Below, one piece after another: positions 60,643 through 64,000 of a stretch of 64,000 bases of DNA. This DNA is from an uncultured Clostridia bacterium (lineage in GTDB: Bacteria > Bacillota > Clostridia > Peptostreptococcales > Anaerovoracaceae): assembly GCA_938049335.1 (NCBI GenBank), contig CALIYX010000025.1:152301-216300 (forward strand). Reading direction: 5' to 3'. Position numbers and translations under genes: made by a program. The notes beneath the pieces are model-generated. The model saw nothing but the letters and a program-made list of their open reading frames with translations. It searched no databases and was not told the origin of the DNA. The stretch's first letter is position 1. Each line of letters starts with the position of its first letter.

Positions 60643-61056
60643 CTATAAATCCTCGTGGTGATTGTGATGCTCGTGATGCTCATGAAATTCACAGCCAGGG
60701 CAAGTTAAGTGAGCAATCTTTTCGATTATGCGATGAAGAGAACTTGCTACGTCAGTCTTTGCAGCACTGTAGTACATCTCCTTGCCATCTCGTCTAGACT
60801 CAATTAGCCCGCTTGTCTTGAGAAGTCTAAGGTGGTGTGAAACCGCGGGGCTACTCATATCCATGAAGGCAGCAATATTTATAACGCACTCCTCACAGTG
60901 ACATAGAAGCCAGAAAATACGAAGCCTTGTTGGATCGCAGAGCTGCTTTAATAAATCAGAAACGGATTTGATTGTATCTGAATCAGGCATTTGCTCTAGG
61001 AGCTTTTCGTAATCCTGAACGTGGTCGTGTGGTATTTTGATTTCATCGTGTCGCAT
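60643..61056 (-). CDS. ArsR/SmtB-family metal-responsive repressor
   Basis: 137 residues. Winged helix: LCDPTRLRIFWLLCHCEECV (about 40-59), MSSPAVSHHLRLLKTSGLIE (about 67-86). The CHCEECV (alpha3) cysteines fit a CadC/ArsR-type metal site, and the C-terminal tail HEHHEHHNHHEDL is a strong extra metal-binding site. Divergent from the HMA-ATPase pair it presumably represses until Cd, Zn, Pb or Co is present. GGAGG is seven bases upstream. Confidence 0.92.
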   Translation of the reverse strand: MRHDEIKIPHDHVQDYEKLLEQMPDSDTIKSVSDLLKQLCDPTRLRIFWLLCHCEECVINIAAFMDMSSPAVSHHLRLLKTSGLIESRRDGKEMYYSAAKTDVASSLHRIIEKIAHLTCPGCEFHEHHEHHNHHEDL

Positions 61057-61144
61057 AATTTCCTCCTTAAATTAAGGGTGTTAATATGAGTATAGAGATG
61101 TGAAACAAAATTTTCAAGCAAAAATCAAATTTCCTCTGTTAAAT

Positions 61145-61174
61145 TAGACAAAAGTTGGGTACAATAGATATAAC
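61145..61174 (+). promoter_or_regulatory. Promoter candidate for metal-efflux operon
   Basis: TAGACA (61145-61150), an 18-base spacer and TATAAC (61169-61174). A/T-rich partial dyads around TTAAGGGAACTTTTAA downstream could be the ArsR operator. Confidence 0.45.
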
Positions 61175-61211
61175 AATTAAGGGAACTTTTAATTAAATAA
61201 GGAGAAATACC

Positions 61212-61430
61212 ATGAAAAAGACCTACAAAATCGAAGTGGATTGTGCAAACTGCGCAAACAAAATGGAAGAAGTTACTAAGAATACAACTGGAGTTAAGGA
61301 TGCAAACATCAACTTCATGATGCAAAAGATGAAGGTTGAGTTTGAAGATGGTGCAGACGAAAGTGCTGTAATGCAAGAAGTTAGAAAGAGCTGCAAAAAA
61401 GTAGAGAGTGACTGCGAAGTTTACATTTAA
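61212..61430 (+). CDS. Free-standing heavy-metal-associated (HMA) domain protein
   Basis: 72 residues, one HMA domain: VDCANCANKMEEVTKNTTGV (about 8-27) with the CxxC metal site. Likely a chaperone that hands metal to the P-type ATPase 36 bases downstream, which itself lacks an N-terminal HMA domain. GGAG lies upstream. Confidence 0.92.
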   Translation: MKKTYKIEVDCANCANKMEEVTKNTTGVKDANINFMMQKMKVEFEDGADESAVMQEVRKSCKKVESDCEVYI

Positions 61431-61465
61431 ATCAGATAGTATTAGATTATTCTAAAGGGCCAATT

Positions 61466-63346
61466 ATGAATCAGAAACAGAAGAAAAATTTGATAAGAAT
61501 TTTAGTATCGATAGTGCTCACCGTAGCGGTCTACTTTATTCCATCAAGTGGAATTATAAAGCTAGTTCTCTACGTGGTGCCATACCTTATTGTCGGCTAT
61601 GACGTAGTTATCAAGGCATTCAAAGGTACAATTAACAAGCAGCCATTTGATGAGAATCTTTTGATGACCATAGCGACCATAGGTGCTTTCATAATCGCGT
61701 TCATCGATGGGGATGACTATCTCGAAGCAATTTCGGTAATGCTGTTTTACCAGGTTGGTGAGTTCTTCCAAAGCTATGCCGTTGGCAAGAGCCGTAGAAA
61801 CATCAGCGATTTGATAGATATCATGCCTGAGTATGCAAATATAGAGGTGGGGAATACGCTCGAGCAGGTTGATCCTGAGGACGTAGAGGTCGGCACGGTG
61901 ATAACAGTTTTAGCCGGTGAGAAGGTTCCTATCGACGGTGTGGTTGTAGAAGGCGAATCAAGCCTAAATACTAGCGCTCTGACGGGCGAAAGCATGCTTC
62001 AGGATGTCTGCGCTGGTGATCAGGTAATCAGCGGTTGTATCAATACCAGCGGCGTTCTTAAGATAAAGACGACTAAGGAGTTCAGCGACTCAACTGTAGC
62101 AAGAATTATGGAGCTAGTTGAGGATGCAAGCTCAAGAAAATCTAGATCTGAGAACTTCATAACTAAGTTTGCTAGAGTCTACACTCCAGCAGTAGTTTTC
62201 AGTGCCATAGTGCTTGCAATTTTACCACCTGTGGTTTTGATGATGATGGGAAGTCCAGCAGCATGGAGCGTCTGGGTTTATAGAGCACTTACATTCCTTG
62301 TAATAAGCTGTCCATGTGCCCTAGTTATCAGCATTCCTTTGAGCTTCTTCGGTGGAATCGGAGCCGCTAGCTCGCAGGGAATTTTGATCAAAGGCTCAAA
62401 CTATATGGAGATGCTTGCGGATGTTAAGACTGTCGTATTCGATAAGACAGGAACTCTAACAAAGGGAGTCTTCGCAGTATCAAAGGTTGTAGCAAAGGAC
62501 ATGAGCGAAGAGGAGCTGCTTCACTATGCAGCTCACGCTGAAATGTATTCTAAGCATCCGGTAGCGCTAGCCCTCAGAAATGCAGCGAATATAGAGGATG
62601 ACTGTCAGGTTTCGGATTCAGAAGAGCTTGCAGGACATGGCATTAGAACAAAAATTAACGGATTTGATGTTTACGCAGGTAATGCAAAGCTGATGAAGAG
62701 TATATCGCTTGAATGCGACGATGTTACTGAGCCAGGAACAGTAATTCATGTTGCAATAGATGGTAAATATGCAGGATATATCGTAGTTTCTGACCTAGTA
62801 AAAGAAGAAACGATTGATGCTATATCAAAACTAAAAGCCGAGGGCATCAGAAAAACTGTAATGCTCACAGGAGACAATAGAACCACTGCAAATGAAGTAG
62901 CAAAGAGCATTGGAATCGATGAGGTATATAGTGAGCTTCTTCCGGGAGACAAGGTTGATAAGATAGAGGAGCTTATGGCTTCTAGGTCATCAAGCAAGGA
63001 TGCGGTTGCCTTTGTTGGAGACGGAATAAACGATGCACCTGTTCTATCACGTGCAGATATCGGAATTGCTATGGGAGCCATGGGGTCAGATGCAGCCGTT
63101 GAAGCTGCAGACGTCGTACTTATGGATGACGACCCAAGGAAGGTTTCCAAAGCCATCAAAATATCGAAGAAGTGCATGAGCATTGTAAGGCAAAACATAG
63201 TTTTCGCCATAGGCATCAAAGTAGCATGCCTAATACTTGGAGCCGTAGGAATAGCAAATATGTGGTTTGCAATCTTTGCCGATGTAGGCGTTTTGATTCT
63301 GGCAGTGCTAAATGCAATAAGAATATTGGTTGTGCCACGCGACTAG
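61466..63346 (+). CDS. cadA: Heavy-metal P-type ATPase (CadA/ZntA type)
   Basis: 626 residues, eight helices. Phosphatase motif SALTGES (about 168), metal-site helix SCPCALVISIPLSFFGG (about 290), phosphorylation site FDKTGTLTKG (about 325), SKHPVALALR (the HP motif) and GDGINDAPVLSRADIGIAMG (about 520). CPC followed by SIP and the Asp in the last helix (FADVGVLILAVLNAIRIL) fit Zn/Cd/Pb efflux pumps. It has no N-terminal metal-binding domain; that role falls to the separate HMA protein. Confidence 0.94.
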   Translation: MNQKQKKNLIRILVSIVLTVAVYFIPSSGIIKLVLYVVPYLIVGYDVVIKAFKGTINKQPFDENLLMTIATIGAFIIAFIDGDDYLEAISVMLFYQVGEFFQSYAVGKSRRNISDLIDIMPEYANIEVGNTLEQVDPEDVEVGTVITVLAGEKVPIDGVVVEGESSLNTSALTGESMLQDVCAGDQVISGCINTSGVLKIKTTKEFSDSTVARIMELVEDASSRKSRSENFITKFARVYTPAVVFSAIVLAILPPVVLMMMGSPAAWSVWVYRALTFLVISCPCALVISIPLSFFGGIGAASSQGILIKGSNYMEMLADVKTVVFDKTGTLTKGVFAVSKVVAKDMSEEELLHYAAHAEMYSKHPVALALRNAANIEDDCQVSDSEELAGHGIRTKINGFDVYAGNAKLMKSISLECDDVTEPGTVIHVAIDGKYAGYIVVSDLVKEETIDAISKLKAEGIRKTVMLTGDNRTTANEVAKSIGIDEVYSELLPGDKVDKIEELMASRSSSKDAVAFVGDGINDAPVLSRADIGIAMGAMGSDAAVEAADVVLMDDDPRKVSKAIKISKKCMSIVRQNIVFAIGIKVACLILGAVGIANMWFAIFADVGVLILAVLNAIRILVVPRD

Positions 63347-63419
63347 TAAGGACAATCTTAAAAACATAAAGAACTGATTAGAAGCTTCGCCTAGGGAACT
63401 AATTCAGTATAAATAAAAT

Positions 63420-63457
63420 GGTATAATTAGTAGATTTACTAGTTATACCGTTTTTTT
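63420..63457 (+). terminator. Terminator after metal ATPase
   Basis: GGTATAA/TTATACC with inner TAGTA/TACTA, then GTTTTTTTG. Confidence 0.9.
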
Positions 63458-63693
63458 GTTGGGGATATAAGTACAGGTATAAAATACTAAGCCGATAGAA
63501 TAATAGTTGCATATAGAAGGCAGAAAAATTCACAATTTTATGTTATAATAACGCTATATTTTGAGATATTAAAGCAATGAAGAGCATCAATGCGTTTCGC
63601 TTAGAGAATAACTTTCATTACGAGACTAAGCAATAAGAAAGTTAAGCAAATTATAGATGAAGTAATAGCAGGGTAAAGGAGTGTGAGCATTCT
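63458..63693. other. Intergenic region before final gene
   Basis: 236 AT-rich bases. A TATAAT (63543-63548) could be a -10 element. A 19-codon frame from 63577 to about 63636 has no ribosome site and is not called. An AAGGAG at about 63676 precedes the last open frame. Confidence 0.4.
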
Positions 63694-64000
63694 GTGGAAA
63701 TAAAACACGATCTTCTTCCAAAACAGAAAACTCGAAAGCATAATTTAAAGGTAGAGATTGATCTCTACCCTTATGCAACAGAGTTATATGATGAACTGCA
63801 TAAAATCGGTATAGTCAATCGAATTAAGGTAATTCCTCAGTTAGGTGTCATAAAGGTTAACAGAAGACTTGCAAAAACTAGATTTGATTATGTAATACTT
63901 CAGCTTTATATTCATAAACTGTTAAAAGAAAAATTACAAGGGCATCTGCGATTTTCTTATAATAACCAAATAAATTCTAAAGAATTCAGATCAGATTATC
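63694..64000 (+). CDS. Unrecognised protein, 3' end outside window
   Basis: An open frame of about 102 codons from a GTG (VEIKHDLLPKQKTRKHNLKV at the start) to the window end without a stop. AAGGAG lies 12 bases upstream. Basic and hydrophobic segments alternate (LYPYATELYDELHKIGIVNR, FDYVILQLYIHKLLKEKLQG). No family recognised. Codon use looks like the neighbouring AT-rich genes. Confidence 0.55.
   Translation, partial: MEIKHDLLPKQKTRKHNLKVEIDLYPYATELYDELHKIGIVNRIKVIPQLGVIKVNRRLAKTRFDYVILQLYIHKLLKEKLQGHLRFSYNNQINSKEFRSDY

Noticed and set aside
63577..63636. 19-codon frame starting ATGAAGAGC
   Set aside because: No ribosome site, no recognisable product.

Overview
The window carries a chromosomal replication origin and its flanks from a low-GC Gram-positive anaerobe, most likely a member of the Clostridia. 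This is inferred from the rnpA-rpmH-dnaA-dnaN-recF-gyrB-gyrA order, a perfect parS site beside parA/parB, AGGAGG-type ribosome binding sites, a rubredoxin, a butyrate/acetate-type CoA-transferase, an oxygen-independent CbiK cobaltochelatase and a CWB2-repeat surface protein. I cannot name the species from sequence alone; Eubacterium/Mogibacterium-like relatives are a guess.

Layout. 1-9132 (minus strand): gdpP-like c-di-AMP phosphodiesterase (cut by the window edge), parB, parA, parS, rsmG, mnmG, mnmE, khpB(jag), yidC, yidD, rnpA, rpmH. 9133-11012: bipartite oriC with DnaA boxes on both sides of dnaA. 9485-17850 (plus): dnaA, dnaN, recF, gyrB, gyrA. Transcription diverges from oriC, so nearly all these housekeeping genes run with the replication fork. 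17968-30430: a switch-kinase/sigma factor pair, proC, lipid and envelope genes, a PucR-type regulator, rubredoxin, a DUF2148 protein, a sugar nucleotidyltransferase, a CWB2 surface protein, an acyltransferase, the rpsF-ssb-rpsR operon and an orphan immunity-like gene. 30584-34492 (minus): purB-purA-alr. 34775-39655: two consecutive ATPase-permease fusion proteins.

39749-56279 has a tetrapyrrole/corrinoid theme. A 1130-residue secreted GLUG protein with a transcobalamin-like DUF4430 domain lies behind a cobalamin riboswitch with a clear terminator. Further on are cobO, a precorrin-2 dehydrogenase, hemC, a cobA-hemD fusion, cbiL, an anchored surface protein, an ABC-2 exporter and cbiK. Together these would make uroporphyrinogen III, then precorrin-2/sirohydrochlorin, insert cobalt and start corrin ring methylation; the surface protein probably captures corrinoids. 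A bioY gene, a DUF4143 ATPase behind a five-copy repeat array, a tRNA-Arg and the remnant of a nickel/peptide-binding protein interrupt the theme.

56380-60533 is a defence-like accessory stretch: a membrane-linked XRE regulator, an Abi_2 (AbiF) gene preceded by its own promoter and a small structured, terminated RNA, comEB, and an antitoxin-like winged-helix gene followed by a nucleotidyltransferase that has lost its catalytic N-terminus. 60643-63346 is a heavy-metal resistance unit (ArsR repressor, free-standing HMA chaperone, P-type ATPase). The window ends in an unrecognised open frame.

The most promising observations are the AbiF-RNA pair, the cobalamin-riboswitch/DUF4430 surface protein, the repeat array before the DUF4143 ATPase, and the decapitated nucleotidyltransferase module.
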